A stretch of 64,000 bases of DNA, taken from the NCBI RefSeq assembly GCF_004118935.1, contig NZ_CP035375.1, forward strand, positions 124,001 through 188,000, written 5' to 3'. This DNA comes from Salinibacterium sp. UTAS2018 (GTDB lineage Bacteria > Actinomycetota > Actinomycetes > Actinomycetales > Microbacteriaceae). Below the pieces are notes generated by a model, which made no database searches, had not been told where the DNA came from, and saw only the letters and a list, made by a program, of their open reading frames with translations. Below are positions 41,667 to 58,763 of this stretch, piece by piece. Numbering within the stretch: position 1 is the first letter of the stretch; the number at the start of each line of letters is the position of its first letter. Position numbers and translations under genes: made by a program.

Positions 41667-42184
41667 GCGTCAAGAAACGCGGATGCCCGTTCGACGTTGA
41701 CGCCGATGGGTCCTGCCGAGTCGAGGGTGATGCGTGCTACCGCACCGCTCACGCCACTCCACGGGGAATACTCTTCAACGCTCTGCTCAACGGCATCGTG
41801 AGCTGGTGCGCCAGCCTCTTCGCGCTTAGCCGCGCGCTCCACGAGTCGTTCCTTATGAAGATCTTCGTCGGAACAGACGACTTCGATGAAGCGGATGCCG
41901 GAGCCCGTGCGCTCAGCGAGCCTCACCCACTGCTCGCGGGCGGGATCAACCGCGTTGACGCCATCAATGATGATGTCGTTATCGTTCAGCAACACGGATT
42001 CAGCAAGGGTTTCTGCCACCAGATAGGCAGCGAGTCCGATAGGTTGCCCGGCACTGATGCCGGCCTTCAGAATCGCTGTCTCTATCTGGTCGACAGACAA
42101 CACGGTGGTCTTGCGCCGGGCACCAACGACCTCTGCGAGAGTCGATTTTCCTGCACCCGGCAACCCGGCCATCGCTATAAGCAT
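41663..42184 (-). CDS. Small P-loop kinase-like protein
   Basis: A 173-residue ATP-binding protein with Walker A GLPGAGKST (7-15) and a later DGVNAVDPAREQW block resembling the nucleotide- and shikimate-kinase group (AAA_33). These proteins phosphorylate small molecules or, less often, RNA ends, and the family does not reveal the substrate. It lies eight bases after atpC and overlaps yaaA downstream, so it may share a transcript with the ATP synthase. No membrane segment or DNA-binding domain is visible. Confidence 0.75.
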   Translation of the reverse strand: MLIAMAGLPGAGKSTLAEVVGARRKTTVLSVDQIETAILKAGISAGQPIGLAAYLVAETLAESVLLNDNDIIIDGVNAVDPAREQWVRLAERTGSGIRFIEVVCSDEDLHKERLVERAAKREEAGAPAHDAVEQSVEEYSPWSGVSGAVARITLDSAGPIGVNVERASAFLDA

Positions 42185-42192
42185 GATGTCAA

Positions 42193-42453
42193 CTAAACCA
42201 GTTCTGCGGTGCTCGCCACCACGGTGACGGTGTTGTTTTCAACCGAGAGGAAACCGTTGTCCGCGATCGCGGTTACAGTCTCGCCATCTGCAGTTGTCAC
42301 ACGGACCTCGCCCTTGGCCAGAATCGCTAGAAGCGGTTCGTGACCGGGCAAAATTCCGATTTCACCTTCGGTGGTACGAGCGATGAGCTGGGTTGCCTCC
42401 CCCGACCAGAGTTCCTGGTCGGCGGAGACAACGCTCACTGCGAGAACTGCCAT
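42193..42453 (-). CDS. atpC: ATP synthase F1 epsilon subunit
   Basis: An 86-residue epsilon subunit, short because it holds only the N-terminal beta-barrel domain (LAVSVVSADQELWSG, GEIGILPGHEPLLAIL) and lacks the C-terminal helical hairpin that inhibits ATP hydrolysis in many bacteria. It couples the rotor to the catalytic head. I start at the ATG at 42451-42453, two bases after the atpD stop. A start 11 codons upstream lies inside atpD. It ends the canonical part of the atp operon. Confidence 0.94.
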   Translation of the reverse strand: MAVLAVSVVSADQELWSGEATQLIARTTEGEIGILPGHEPLLAILAKGEVRVTTADGETVTAIADNGFLSVENNTVTVVASTAELV

Positions 42454-42455
42454 TG

Positions 42456-44899
<2,444 letters not shown>

Positions 44900-44964
44900 A
44901 GCTTTCTAACTTTCTCTGTCGTGTTGGTCGATGATCACTGGTTCGATGATTACTGGTGCAGAGC

Positions 44965-46602
<1,638 letters not shown>

Positions 46603-46639
46603 TGTGTTTTCCTATTCCGTGGAAAGGTCTGCTAACTCG

Positions 46640-47434
46640 CTAGCCCGCGAGTTGGATCCTGAGGTCGTTGAGCTTGGTGGAAACGCTGCCATCGATGACT
46701 TCATCACCGATCTGAACGCGTACCCCACCGATGAGCGAGGGGTCGATACGAACGTTGAGCTTAAGTTCACGTCCGTAATTCTTGGTGAGGCCGGTGCGCA
46801 AGCGTTCAAGCTGCGCAGCCTTGAGCGGGGCAGCGGTCGTGATCGTTGCGACCGACTTGCCCGCTTGGTCAGCCACGATGTCAGCGGCCGTTGCGATTAG
46901 CTCACCGATGCGGCGGCCACGCGGCTGCTGCACAAGCTGGTCGATGATCGCTGCAGCCTGTTCGGAAACTTTGCCTGCAAGCAGTTCACGCACCAAGGAC
47001 GATTTCGAGGCAGCGGATCCCAGCTTGCTACCGACCGCGAGCTCGAGTTCGGCGTCGGATGACACAGTGTCACCGAAACCAAAGAGTTCGTCGTCGATCG
47101 ACAGCTTTGCCGGAGCCGACTTCGCGATTGCGCGAATGCCGATTTCTTCGATTCCCGCGAGCAAATCGTCGGCACTCGACCAACGAGCGCTCACGATGGC
47201 GGAAAGCACGGTGCGCGCTGACGCGCTCAGCGACGAGAAAACCGAACCGACAATGGCGGTCTTGTCTTTCGCAGCGGCGGCAGGATCGGCTAAAGCGGAA
47301 CGCAATTGAGCGGAACCGCCCACAACACGCCCTGCTTCAAACAGCTCTGCGCCAGTGGCCAGAGAGTTCTTGGCAGTGAGGGATGTCAGAGCATCCTTCG
47401 CTGCAACAAGCGCTTCTCTCGTAGCTGATCCCAT
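46640..47434 (-). CDS. atpH: ATP synthase delta subunit
   Basis: Links the peripheral stalk to the top of F1. At 264 residues it is longer than the usual 180 but normal for this branch of actinobacteria; it is not the fused b-delta protein of mycobacteria. The C-terminal block VATITTAAPLKAAQLERLRTG and the final GGVRVQIGDEVIDGSV are the family signatures. Its ATG overlaps the atpF stop by one base (TAATG), so the two stalk proteins are translated together. Confidence 0.94.
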   Translation of the reverse strand: MGSATREALVAAKDALTSLTAKNSLATGAELFEAGRVVGGSAQLRSALADPAAAAKDKTAIVGSVFSSLSASARTVLSAIVSARWSSADDLLAGIEEIGIRAIAKSAPAKLSIDDELFGFGDTVSSDAELELAVGSKLGSAASKSSLVRELLAGKVSEQAAAIIDQLVQQPRGRRIGELIATAADIVADQAGKSVATITTAAPLKAAQLERLRTGLTKNYGRELKLNVRIDPSLIGGVRVQIGDEVIDGSVSTKLNDLRIQLAG

Positions 47435-47994
47435 TACTTCTTCGCCTTTGCCTTCTCTGAAGCCTCAAGGTCAGCCAAGAACTGGTCAACGAGTGCGGAA
47501 GACTTCTTGTCGTCCGTCAAGCTCTGCCCGATAACGCCCGACGCGAGGTCAATGGCCATTGAGCCGACTTCGCTGCGGAGTGATACGAGTGCTGCTTGAC
47601 GTTCTGCTTCGATTGTGGCTTGAGCGTTCGCAGTGATGCGAGCGGCCTCAACCGTTGCCTGCTCCTTGAGCTCGTTGATGATCTCAGTGCCCTCAAGTCG
47701 TGCCTGTTCGCGAATCTTCGCGGCTTCGGCGCGGCCCTCAGCGAGCTGAGTCTTGTACTGGTCAAGAGCAGCAGCGGCTTCAGCCTGAGCGATCTCAGCC
47801 TTCTTGATGCCACCTTCGATGGCCTCAGCCCGAGCATCAAGCGTCTTCGTCAGCGCTGGAAGGAACTTCTTCCAGAAGAAGAACAAGATGATCGCGAAGC
47901 AAACCAACGACCAAATGATGTCGTAATCTGCGGGAAGGAGCGGGTTGATAACCGGTTCGCCCTCTTCTGCAGCAGCCAGTAGTGCGCTATGCAT
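47434..47994 (-). CDS. atpF: ATP synthase F0 b subunit
   Basis: The membrane anchor and rod of the peripheral stalk. The 186-residue protein has one membrane segment at about residues 28-45 (SLVCFAIILFFFWKKFLPAL) followed by a long charged helix rich in Ala, Glu and Lys. A strong ribosome binding site GAGGAGG is five bases before the ATG. Spacing to atpE upstream is 25 bases. Nothing unusual is seen. Confidence 0.95.
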   Translation of the reverse strand: MHSALLAAAEEGEPVINPLLPADYDIIWSLVCFAIILFFFWKKFLPALTKTLDARAEAIEGGIKKAEIAQAEAAAALDQYKTQLAEGRAEAAKIREQARLEGTEIINELKEQATVEAARITANAQATIEAERQAALVSLRSEVGSMAIDLASGVIGQSLTDDKKSSALVDQFLADLEASEKAKAKK

Positions 47995-48019
47995 CCCAGC
48001 CTCCTCAGTCAGTTAGTGG

Positions 48020-49118
<1,099 letters not shown>

Positions 49119-49235
49119 CGCTGTCTCCAGAATCGGGGCGTGTAACTACGCGGCGATGAAAGATGGGGTTTGTAGCAGGCTCAACTGTATCAAGAGAATT
49201 ACGCTCACGACGAATCTGAAAGCGAATCCGCGATA

Positions 49236-49685
49236 TTAGTTTGACGTCGAGGTATCTTCACCTGGCAACTGCACTCCGGGGACGTAGCTTTCCCGGGCGC
49301 GAACAAATGCCAGCACGTCGACGACGAGGCTTCCCAGCACTGCGGCGATCATCGCGAAGAAGAACACGACCGGCTCCAAGAAGGGCTGGCTGCGCAGGAT
49401 TACGAGGATCGCGATGAAGACAATGAACTTCAGGAGCCAGGCGCCGAGCACTACCGCGAAAAAGACGGTGCTTGACGAGTCTCCCCCGCTCGCGCGCGAC
49501 GCAATGACGATGGTGCCGGCGGTGAGGCCCATAAATAGTGCAGTGAGACCGGCGCCAATCAGGGCACTGATGAGTCCGGAGCTGCCCGCAACGAGGTAAC
49601 CAATGATGGAGCCGACGACAGCGATGCTGACGGTCAAGATCGCGCCGTAGGCGATCGCACGTCCAAGAATTGATGAAGACTTCAT
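49236..49685 (-). CDS. AtpI-like membrane protein
   Basis: A 149-residue protein with four membrane helices, in the position of atpI directly before atpB (as Rv1303 in Mycobacterium tuberculosis). AtpI-type proteins help assemble the c-ring or carry magnesium. Sequence similarity between such proteins is low, so the name rests mostly on topology and place. The ATG overlaps the wecA stop (ATGA). The 117 bases between it and atpB hold the start region of atpB. Confidence 0.8.
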   Translation of the reverse strand: MKSSSILGRAIAYGAILTVSIAVVGSIIGYLVAGSSGLISALIGAGLTALFMGLTAGTIVIASRASGGDSSSTVFFAVVLGAWLLKFIVFIAILVILRSQPFLEPVVFFFAMIAAVLGSLVVDVLAFVRARESYVPGVQLPGEDTSTSN

Positions 49686-50974
49686 TCGGTGGGTTCCTTT
49701 GTGTGGGGAGGTCGTGGGGCGCGTGAAGGCGCACGATCCACGGGATCGTCATCTTCACGAAGCGAAGCAGTACCTATCGGCGCTGTGGAGGCAGCATCCA
49801 GACCGTCAAAGCGAGCGATGCTTTCGGATTCTTGCTCGGCCGCTAAGCGCTGCGCCGCGGCCTCGCGCGATTTACGACGACTGAGCGGGGCCAGCGTAAA
49901 GACGGCGCACCCGGCGAGACCCGCGATGAACATCAGCGCGGCCCATTTCCACGGCACAAAGGTGAACGCCAGTACGCCCACCGAGGCCACAAAAGTCCAG
50001 CTGTACAGGATTAATACGGCATGGAAGTGGGAGTGCCCCATATCGAGCAGACGGTGATGTAAGTGCTTGCGGTCTGCGGTGAACGGCGACTTTCCGGCAC
50101 GCAATCGACGAATGATCGCGAGACCAAAGTCGAGCAGCGGGATGACGAGGACCGCGATCGGCAGAAGGATCGGGATGAAGGCGGGAAGGAATCCGAGGGT
50201 GAACTTATCGGGTTGAGCGAGGTAATTGTCGTCTACCTGACCCGTTACAGAGATCGCGGAAGCCGCCATGAGGAGCCCGACGAGCAAGGCCCCGGCATCG
50301 CCCATGAACATTCGAGCCGGATAGAAGTTCACCGGCAGCAGGCCGACACACGCCCCGATCAAGATGGCGGTTGTCAACGAGGCAAGGTTGAAGTACTCCG
50401 TTTGCGCCTGCCCCTGCAGCAGATACGCGTAAACGAAGAACACACTGCTGGCGATGATCGCGACACCGGCAACGAGCCCATCGAGGCCGTCGATAAAGTT
50501 GACGGCGTTCATGACGAGAACGATGGCGAAGATCGTAATGATGATCGAGACATGCGGCGACACGATTGTCTTGCCGCCAATCGGCAGCGTGGAGAGCTGC
50601 ACACCAGGCCATGCCACCACAAAGGCAGCGATTACTTGGCCGGCCAGCTTGGTGAGCCAATCGAGATCCCAAATGTCATCGGCAACGCCGATAGCGACAA
50701 TGATGAGCGCCGCACCCAGCAGCCCAAAGACTTTAGCGGGATCATTGAAGATGATCGAGAAGTTACTGAACGATGACGCAACCGCGAACGCGACCACGAC
50801 ACCAAAAAACATCGCGACTCCCCCCAGCCGAGGCGTGGGCGTGGAATGAACGTCACGCTGGCGCACTTGGGGATACAGCTTGTACTTGCGCGCAAGCTTC
50901 AGCACTACAAGCGAGAGCACGTACGTCACCACCGAGGCAATGCCTGCGATGAAGAAGTAGAAAACTATTCGCAC
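49682..50974 (-). CDS. wecA: Polyprenyl-phosphate N-acetylglucosaminyl-1-phosphate transferase (WecA/TagO family)
   Basis: A 430-residue enzyme with about eleven membrane segments. It moves GlcNAc-1-phosphate from UDP-GlcNAc to a polyprenyl phosphate, starting a cell-wall polysaccharide or linkage unit. Catalytic motifs are GVADDIWDLDW, NAVNFIDGLDGLVAG, FMGDAGALLVG and KHLHHRLLDMGHS. The last 70 residues are a polar tail. The GTG start overlaps the end of the upstream gene by ten bases. In mycobacteria the same locus (rfe) begins the arabinogalactan linker; in this group a different wall glycan is likely. Confidence 0.93.
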   Translation of the reverse strand: MRIVFYFFIAGIASVVTYVLSLVVLKLARKYKLYPQVRQRDVHSTPTPRLGGVAMFFGVVVAFAVASSFSNFSIIFNDPAKVFGLLGAALIIVAIGVADDIWDLDWLTKLAGQVIAAFVVAWPGVQLSTLPIGGKTIVSPHVSIIITIFAIVLVMNAVNFIDGLDGLVAGVAIIASSVFFVYAYLLQGQAQTEYFNLASLTTAILIGACVGLLPVNFYPARMFMGDAGALLVGLLMAASAISVTGQVDDNYLAQPDKFTLGFLPAFIPILLPIAVLVIPLLDFGLAIIRRLRAGKSPFTADRKHLHHRLLDMGHSHFHAVLILYSWTFVASVGVLAFTFVPWKWAALMFIAGLAGCAVFTLAPLSRRKSREAAAQRLAAEQESESIARFDGLDAASTAPIGTASLREDDDPVDRAPSRAPRPPHTKEPTE

Positions 50975-51621
50975 AACTCGGCCCCGATCACGTCGCGAAT
51001 GGCGTCGGCCGAAATAACGCCCTCACGTACGATGCGCAGCTTGCCACCGTCAACGAGCAAACCCGTGGCATCCACGATGGTCGAGGCGAGCTCTCCGCCT
51101 TCTCCGTCGCTCAGGTACACCGAGACAGAGTCGCCCAACATTTCGTGAGCGGCTTCAGCCGTACGGGCGGCTGGCAGGCCAGTGCTGTTGGCGCTCGAGA
51201 CCGCAAGCGGACCCGTTTCGGAAAGGAGCTCAAGGACGATGCGGTTGGATGGCATCCGCAAAGCAACGGTGCCTTGGGTCTCCCCGAGATCCCAACTCAG
51301 AGACGGCTGGGCGGGCAGGATGATCGTGAGGCCACCAGGCCAGAATTCGGCCACGAGCGCACGAATCTCATCCGGCACCGTTGCCGCAAGAGCATCGAGG
51401 GTGGGAATTCCGGGGATGAGCACGGGCGGCGGGGACTGCCGCGTTCGCCCCTTGGCGTCAATAAGCTTCTGCACCGCATCCGGCTGAAAAGCGTCTGCTG
51501 CGAGCCCATAAACGGTGTCGGTGGGAATGACGACAAGGTCGCCACGGCCAATCGCCACTCGCGCCATCCTCATACCGGTGAGGAGCTGGGCTTCGTCGGT
51601 GCAATCGTAAAGGTCATCCAT
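50965..51621 (-). CDS. tsaC: L-threonylcarbamoyladenylate synthase (Sua5/YwlC/YrdC)
   Basis: Makes threonylcarbamoyl-AMP from threonine, bicarbonate and ATP for the t6A modification of ANN-decoding tRNAs. The 218-residue protein is a single YrdC domain with the KxR-type site (IPTDTVYGLAADAF, DAKGRTRQSPPPVLIP) and SSANSTGLPA in the middle. It lacks the extra Sua5 C-terminal domain. It is encoded between prmC and wecA as in other actinobacteria, although here a plus-strand HAD gene lies in between. TACCAT lies nine bases before the ATG and could be its -10 box. Confidence 0.92.
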   Translation of the reverse strand: MDDLYDCTDEAQLLTGMRMARVAIGRGDLVVIPTDTVYGLAADAFQPDAVQKLIDAKGRTRQSPPPVLIPGIPTLDALAATVPDEIRALVAEFWPGGLTIILPAQPSLSWDLGETQGTVALRMPSNRIVLELLSETGPLAVSSANSTGLPAARTAEAAHEMLGDSVSVYLSDGEGGELASTIVDATGLLVDGGKLRIVREGVISADAIRDVIGAELCE

Positions 51622-51689
51622 GTCCCCAACATGGTACCGGGAGAAACAGTGAAAGACTGATCACGACTAACAGATAGCGATGGCAAACA

Positions 51690-52304
51690 ATGACGCTGCT
51701 TTTCATCTTTGACATGGATGATGTGCTCTACGGCTACGACTGGCGTGCACGGATGGCCGCCATGAGCGACCTCACCGGCCTCAGTTTTCTCGAGCTCCGC
51801 CGTAGCTGGTGGCACGATGATGGCGAGTTCGGCGCCGAAGCGGGGCTTTACCCCACCGGCGAGGAATACCTTGCCGCCTTCGAGGAAGCCATCGGGCAGC
51901 GAGTAGATCTCGCCAGCTGGCTAGCGATCAGGGCGGCCGCGATGACGCCGTGGCCCGACTCACTCGCCGCGGCCCGACGCGCCGCGGACCTCGGTCAGGC
52001 AACCCTGCTGACGAATAACGGTGCGCTTCTCGGCGACCATCTCTCGACCGTTGCACCCGATCTCGTCGAGATCTTTGGTGATCACCTGCACACCTCAAGC
52101 CATTACGGCGCCCGCAAGCCGAATCCCGTTGTGTTCGAACGTGCCCTCGAGGCGTACGGCGTTGCGCCCGAGAACGCGTTTTTTGCGGATGACATGCCCG
52201 AGAACGTTGCCGCTGCCGAAAGCCTCGGCATCACCGGCCACGAATTTCTTACGGGAGCGGCTATGCACGCAGCGATCGAGGAGTTTGCGGCCGCGCGCTC
52301 GTAG
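51690..52304 (+). CDS. HAD-superfamily hydrolase
   Basis: A 204-residue phosphatase-like protein of the HAD superfamily. The nucleophile and acid are Asp8 and Asp10 in FDMDDVLYG; motif II is LLTNNG, motif III the lysine in GARKPNP, and motif IV the acidic pair in FFADDMPENV. The small helical cap between motifs I and II is of the kind seen in sugar-phosphate phosphatases such as YihX. The substrate is unknown. It is read opposite to its neighbours and interrupts an otherwise conserved gene order between prmC and the t6A gene. Confidence 0.87.
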   Translation: MTLLFIFDMDDVLYGYDWRARMAAMSDLTGLSFLELRRSWWHDDGEFGAEAGLYPTGEEYLAAFEEAIGQRVDLASWLAIRAAAMTPWPDSLAAARRAADLGQATLLTNNGALLGDHLSTVAPDLVEIFGDHLHTSSHYGARKPNPVVFERALEAYGVAPENAFFADDMPENVAAAESLGITGHEFLTGAAMHAAIEEFAAARS

Positions 52305-52322
52305 AGCGTCTCGAACGACGGC

Positions 52323-53198
52323 TTAGAGTAGCGCCGTCGTCGCGCGATCGCGACCGAGAAGGTCTTTGTGGTGAGCTACGGCTCTCCACCCGTCCGCCGT
52401 GAGTAGCGCGGCAAGGGCCGGAGCTTGTTCTTCGCCGTGCTCGAGCACGAGAGTGCCACCGTCGTGGAGCAGGCGGCGCGCAGTCAGCGACACGCGGCGT
52501 ACGACATCCATGCCGTCTTCTCCGCCGTAGAGAGCCAGAGCGGGGTCATAGAGCTGAACTTCAACGTCGCGCGGGATCGCCGCGGCCGGAATGTACGGCG
52601 GATTGGAAATCACGACGTCGACCGTGCCGTTGAGTTCGGAAAAAGCATCGCCCAGATCGGCATTGATCAGTGTGGCGTTCGGTTCGCCATAGCGGCGGAA
52701 GTTTTCGCTCGTGTACGGCATGGCATCGGGCGACAGTTCGACCGCAAAGATGCGAGCGCGCGTGACCTCGGTGGCCATGGCGAGAGCGATAGCACCGCTA
52801 CCCGTACCGAGATCGACACCGATAGGTTCGGGCGTCGCACTCGCATTGAGCGCGTCGATCGCAAACTGCACGACCGTTTCAGTCTCGGGGCGCGGAACGA
52901 AAACTCCAGGCCCCACGCTGAGCTCGAGATTGCGAAAGGGCGCCATTCCCGTGATGTGCTGCAAGGGTTCGCGGGCAGCGCGGCGCGCAAACAGTTCGTG
53001 AGCGTGTGCCGCTTTTTCCGCGGGCACGGTGGCACCGGTGACGACGCGAACGCGAAGCTCTCCACGACCCAGGTCGAGCACGTGAGCCAATAGAAGCTCC
53101 GCATCGACCTCGGGAGTGGGCACTCCCCCACCACGCAACGACTCAGTGCCGCTGGCCAGAAGGTCAGCGACACTGGGGTCGTGTGATGCGGTAGTCAA
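52323..53198 (-). CDS. prmC: Release factor glutamine methyltransferase
   Basis: Methylates the glutamine of the GGQ motif in peptide release factors, with S-adenosylmethionine as donor. The 291-residue protein has an N-terminal helical domain, the SAM loop VDLGTGSGAIALA and the substrate-binding NPPYIP. It follows prfA, its substrate, by five bases. No ATG or GTG is suitable; the TTG at 53196-53198 gives the expected N terminus, probably read by ribosomes that finish prfA. A CTG three codons further up is a less likely start. Confidence 0.92.
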   Translation of the reverse strand: MTTASHDPSVADLLASGTESLRGGGVPTPEVDAELLLAHVLDLGRGELRVRVVTGATVPAEKAAHAHELFARRAAREPLQHITGMAPFRNLELSVGPGVFVPRPETETVVQFAIDALNASATPEPIGVDLGTGSGAIALAMATEVTRARIFAVELSPDAMPYTSENFRRYGEPNATLINADLGDAFSELNGTVDVVISNPPYIPAAAIPRDVEVQLYDPALALYGGEDGMDVVRRVSLTARRLLHDGGTLVLEHGEEQAPALAALLTADGWRAVAHHKDLLGRDRATTALL

Positions 53199-53203
53199 CT
53201 CGC

Positions 53204-54283
53204 TCAGGAGTCGCTACCGACAGCAGCCAAACGAGCCTCTTCATCAGCTATGATGCACGACTGGATAACGGGCTCGAGCGCACCGTTGATCGCCTGGTCA
53301 AGGTTGTAAGCCTTGTATCCGGTGCGGTGATCAGCAATGCGGTTCTCAGGGAAGTTGTACGTGCGAATGCGCTCGGAACGATCCATCGTGCGAATCTGGC
53401 TCTTGCGGTATTCGCTCGCTTCAGCATCCGCCTCTTCTTGGTAACGAGCCAAGATGCGCGCACGAAGCACCCGCATACCGGCCTCGCGGTTCTGCAGTTG
53501 CGATTTCTCGTTCTGCATCGCCACGACGATTCCAGTCGGAAGGTGAGTAATACGAACAGCGGAGTCAGTGGTGTTCACCGACTGACCACCGGGGCCCGAG
53601 GAACGGTAGACATCAATCTTGAGATCGTTCTGGCTGATCTCGACCTCTTCAGGCTCGTCAACCTCAGGGAACACCAGCACACCCGCAGCAGACGTGTGGA
53701 TGCGGCCTTGAGACTCGGTGGCGGGCACGCGCTGAACGCGGTGCACTCCACCCTCGTACTTCAAGTGCGCCCAGACGCCCTCAGCGGGATCACTCGAGTT
53801 GCCCTTAACGGCCAACTGAACGTCTTTGATACCGCCAAGGTCGCTCGAGGTCTGCTCGATGATCTCGGTCTTCCACTTCTTCGACTCTGCGTAGTGCAAG
53901 TACATGCGCAGCAGGTCCCCGGCGAAGAGCGCCGACTCAGCACCACCTTCACCCATCTTGATTTCCATGATCACATCACGGGAATCGTTAGGATCACGAG
54001 GAATCAAGATGCGGCGCAGCTTTTCCTGAGCAGCATCAAGCGACTCCGTGAGGCCAGGAATCTCTTCGGCGAATGACTCATCTTCGGCAGCCATTTCCGT
54101 GGCGGCCGCGAGGTCGTCGGTCAACTGGCGCCAGTGGTTGTATGCCGCAACAATGCGCGACAACTCGGCGTAACGTCGGTTGACCTTCTTAGAGCGGACC
54201 GGGTCGGAGTGAAGCTCGGGGTCAGCAAGCTGGCCCTCGAGATCCGCATGCTCGGTCAGCAGCGACTGTACTGACTCGAACAT
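53204..54283 (-). CDS. prfA: Peptide chain release factor 1
   Basis: Recognises UAA and UAG stop codons and triggers release of the finished protein. The 359-residue factor has the catalytic GGQ in [17 protein letters not shown] and the usual domain order. GAGG within the end of rho lies seven bases before the ATG, and the two genes are only two bases apart, so they are coupled. The gene rpmE, which lies between rho and prfA in many actinobacteria, is absent here. Confidence 0.95.
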   Translation of the reverse strand: MFESVQSLLTEHADLEGQLADPELHSDPVRSKKVNRRYAELSRIVAAYNHWRQLTDDLAAATEMAAEDESFAEEIPGLTESLDAAQEKLRRILIPRDPNDSRDVIMEIKMGEGGAESALFAGDLLRMYLHYAESKKWKTEIIEQTSSDLGGIKDVQLAVKGNSSDPAEGVWAHLKYEGGVHRVQRVPATESQGRIHTSAAGVLVFPEVDEPEEVEISQNDLKIDVYRSSGPGGQSVNTTDSAVRITHLPTGIVVAMQNEKSQLQNREAGMRVLRARILARYQEEADAEASEYRKSQIRTMDRSERIRTYNFPENRIADHRTGYKAYNLDQAINGALEPVIQSCIIADEEARLAAVGSDS

Positions 54284-54285
54284 TA

Positions 54286-56601
<2,316 letters not shown>

Positions 56602-56733
56602 TACTAGGGGTTCCTTTCCCCAACCAAGAATGAATCGCTTGGCGGAGAGCTAGTCGCTCACCGATGTCTGCGCGGATGCGCAGGAATCAAAATTCGGGGA
56701 TACGACGGGTGAAGTGCGACCGGGATGCTGCGG

Positions 56734-57672
56734 CTACGCCGTAGCTTCTACCTGGTGCTCATTCACTGTAGCACCTTTGAAGTCCACAGCTAAGAGGAGA
56801 CATTCCCACGGCGTTGCGGCGTGCTCCTGCACGAGAGCAACGGCTTCGAGGCGCTTCGCGGGGTCATCCGCGAGCACGAGCACCGAGGGACCAGCGCCCG
56901 AAACAACAGCAGCGTGGCCGTGCGAGCGCAACATACGAATCAGTTCTGTGGTCTGCGGCATCGCTGCAGCACGGTAGTCCTGGTGGAGGCGATCGCCCGT
57001 GGCTTCGAGTAACACTTCGGGGCTCTGCGTGAGCGCGGCAATCAAGAGTGCTGCCCGCGAGACGTTATAAACCGCATCGGCGTAGGGCACGGCATCCGGC
57101 TGCAGACTGCGCGCGTGCGCCGTCGAGACCTGAAAGTCAGGAACGCAGACAAGCGGTGAGACTCCGCGGTGCACCATCAGCTTTTTCGCTAGCGGCCCAG
57201 AGTCAGTGCTCCACGCGATGGTGAGACCGCCCAAGAGTGCCGGCGCGACGTTGTCCGGGTGTCCCTCGAGCTCGGTAGCGAGCACGAGAAGAGTGGCGGC
57301 ATCCATCTCGACGATGCCCTCGAGTAAGCCCTTCGCAGCCATAACGCCCGAGACGATAGCTGCTGCCGACGAACCCAAGCCACCACCGTGCGGGATGACG
57401 TTGGTCGCCGACACGTGCAGTGCCGGCATCGTCTGGCCGAAGTGCGTAAAGCAGTGCTGGATCGCTTGGATAACGAGGTTCGACTCATCGGTCGCAACAA
57501 TTCCTGCACCAACACCGGTGACATCAATCTCGACGCCCGAGCCCTCGACCGCGTTAACAATCAGTTCGTCGTAGTGCGAGAGGGCAAGCCCGAGCGTGTC
57601 AAAGCCGGGACCGAGGTTGGCAGAGGTCGCCGGCACGCGCACGACGACGCTGCGACCGACCAGCGAGGTCAT
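56734..57672 (-). CDS. thrB: Homoserine kinase
   Basis: Phosphorylates homoserine with ATP for threonine synthesis. The 312-residue GHMP-family kinase has the N-terminal [21 protein letters not shown], the phosphate loop [16 protein letters not shown] and the C-terminal [15 protein letters not shown]. Its ATG overlaps the thrC stop (ATGA at 57669-57672), closing the hom-thrC-thrB operon. The 132 bases to rho contain the likely rho leader. Confidence 0.95.
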   Translation of the reverse strand: MTSLVGRSVVVRVPATSANLGPGFDTLGLALSHYDELIVNAVEGSGVEIDVTGVGAGIVATDESNLVIQAIQHCFTHFGQTMPALHVSATNVIPHGGGLGSSAAAIVSGVMAAKGLLEGIVEMDAATLLVLATELEGHPDNVAPALLGGLTIAWSTDSGPLAKKLMVHRGVSPLVCVPDFQVSTAHARSLQPDAVPYADAVYNVSRAALLIAALTQSPEVLLEATGDRLHQDYRAAAMPQTTELIRMLRSHGHAAVVSGAGPSVLVLADDPAKRLEAVALVQEHAATPWECLLLAVDFKGATVNEHQVEATA

Positions 57673-58760
57673 GCCTTGGCCAGCCCCAGCACGCTTGCGA
57701 CCTCAGCGGTGTCGACGGGAACAACCTTCGGCGTGATGTCATCACCGCTAGCCGTCTTAAGCGCCCACTGCGGGTCCTTAAGACCATGGCCGGTAACCGT
57801 GAGCACAACGGTGGAACCACGAGGAATCTGACCAGCTTCGGCACGCTCGAGAAGTCCGGCAACGCTGATGGCGGAGGCGGGCTCGACGAAAATGCCAACT
57901 TCAGCCGAGAGGATGCGCTGAGCTTCGAGGATCTTGGCGTCGCTGATGGCGCCGAAGTAGCCATTCGACACTTTGTGGGCCTCCGTGGCGAGGTGCCACG
58001 ATGCGGGGTTTCCGATGCGGATAGCGCTGGCAATTGTGTCGGGGTTCTTAACGACTTCGCCGCGAACGATCGGAGCACTGCCCTCGGCCTGGAAACCGAA
58101 CATGCGGGGCAGCTTGGTGGTGGCGGAGCGCTCTAGCTCTTCGCTGTAGCCCCGGAAGTAAGCGGTGTAGTTTCCCGCGTTTCCGACGGGAACAATGTGG
58201 AAGTCAGGGGCGTCGCCCAGAACTTCGACGACCTCGAAAGCGGCAGTCTTCTGGCCTTCGATACGGTCAGGGTTCACCGAGTTGACGAGGTGCACCGGGT
58301 AGTTGTCGGCGAGGTCGCGAGCGATGTCGAGGCAATCGTCGAAGTTTCCCTGAACCTGGATGAGTTCACCGTTGTGAGCGATGGCCTGGCTGAGCTTGCC
58401 CATCGCGATCTTTCCCTCGGGCACGAGAACAGCAGCGGTGATTCCCGCGTGCGCAGCGTACGCAGCCGCCGAAGCCGAAGTGTTACCGGTCGAGGCGCAG
58501 ATAACGGCCTTGGCGCCGTGCTCAACAGCCTTCGAGATGGCCATTGTCATGCCGCGGTCTTTGAACGAGCCCGTGGGGTTCATTCCTTCGAACTTGACCC
58601 AGACCTTAGCGCCGGTGCGAGCCGACAGCGCTGGTGCGGGAATCAGAGGAGTTCCGCCCTCTCCCAGCGTGATGATGGGGGTCGCGTCAGAAATGTTGAG
58701 ACGGTCGGCGTACTCGTGAAGCAGACCGCGCCACTGGCGGTTCCGGATTTCGCTATTCAT
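57669..58760 (-). CDS. thrC: Threonine synthase
   Basis: Converts O-phosphohomoserine to threonine with pyridoxal phosphate. The 363-residue enzyme carries the cofactor lysine in [13 protein letters not shown] (Lys67), the phosphate-binding [10 protein letters not shown] loop and the substrate-binding [10 protein letters not shown]. It is of the short bacterial class without the long N-terminal extension. GAGGGG lies nine bases before the ATG, and hom ends three bases upstream. Confidence 0.95.
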   Translation of the reverse strand: MNSEIRNRQWRGLLHEYADRLNISDATPIITLGEGGTPLIPAPALSARTGAKVWVKFEGMNPTGSFKDRGMTMAISKAVEHGAKAVICASTGNTSASAAAYAAHAGITAAVLVPEGKIAMGKLSQAIAHNGELIQVQGNFDDCLDIARDLADNYPVHLVNSVNPDRIEGQKTAAFEVVEVLGDAPDFHIVPVGNAGNYTAYFRGYSEELERSATTKLPRMFGFQAEGSAPIVRGEVVKNPDTIASAIRIGNPASWHLATEAHKVSNGYFGAISDAKILEAQRILSAEVGIFVEPASAISVAGLLERAEAGQIPRGSTVVLTVTGHGLKDPQWALKTASGDDITPKVVPVDTAEVASVLGLAKA

Positions 58761-58763
58761 TAT

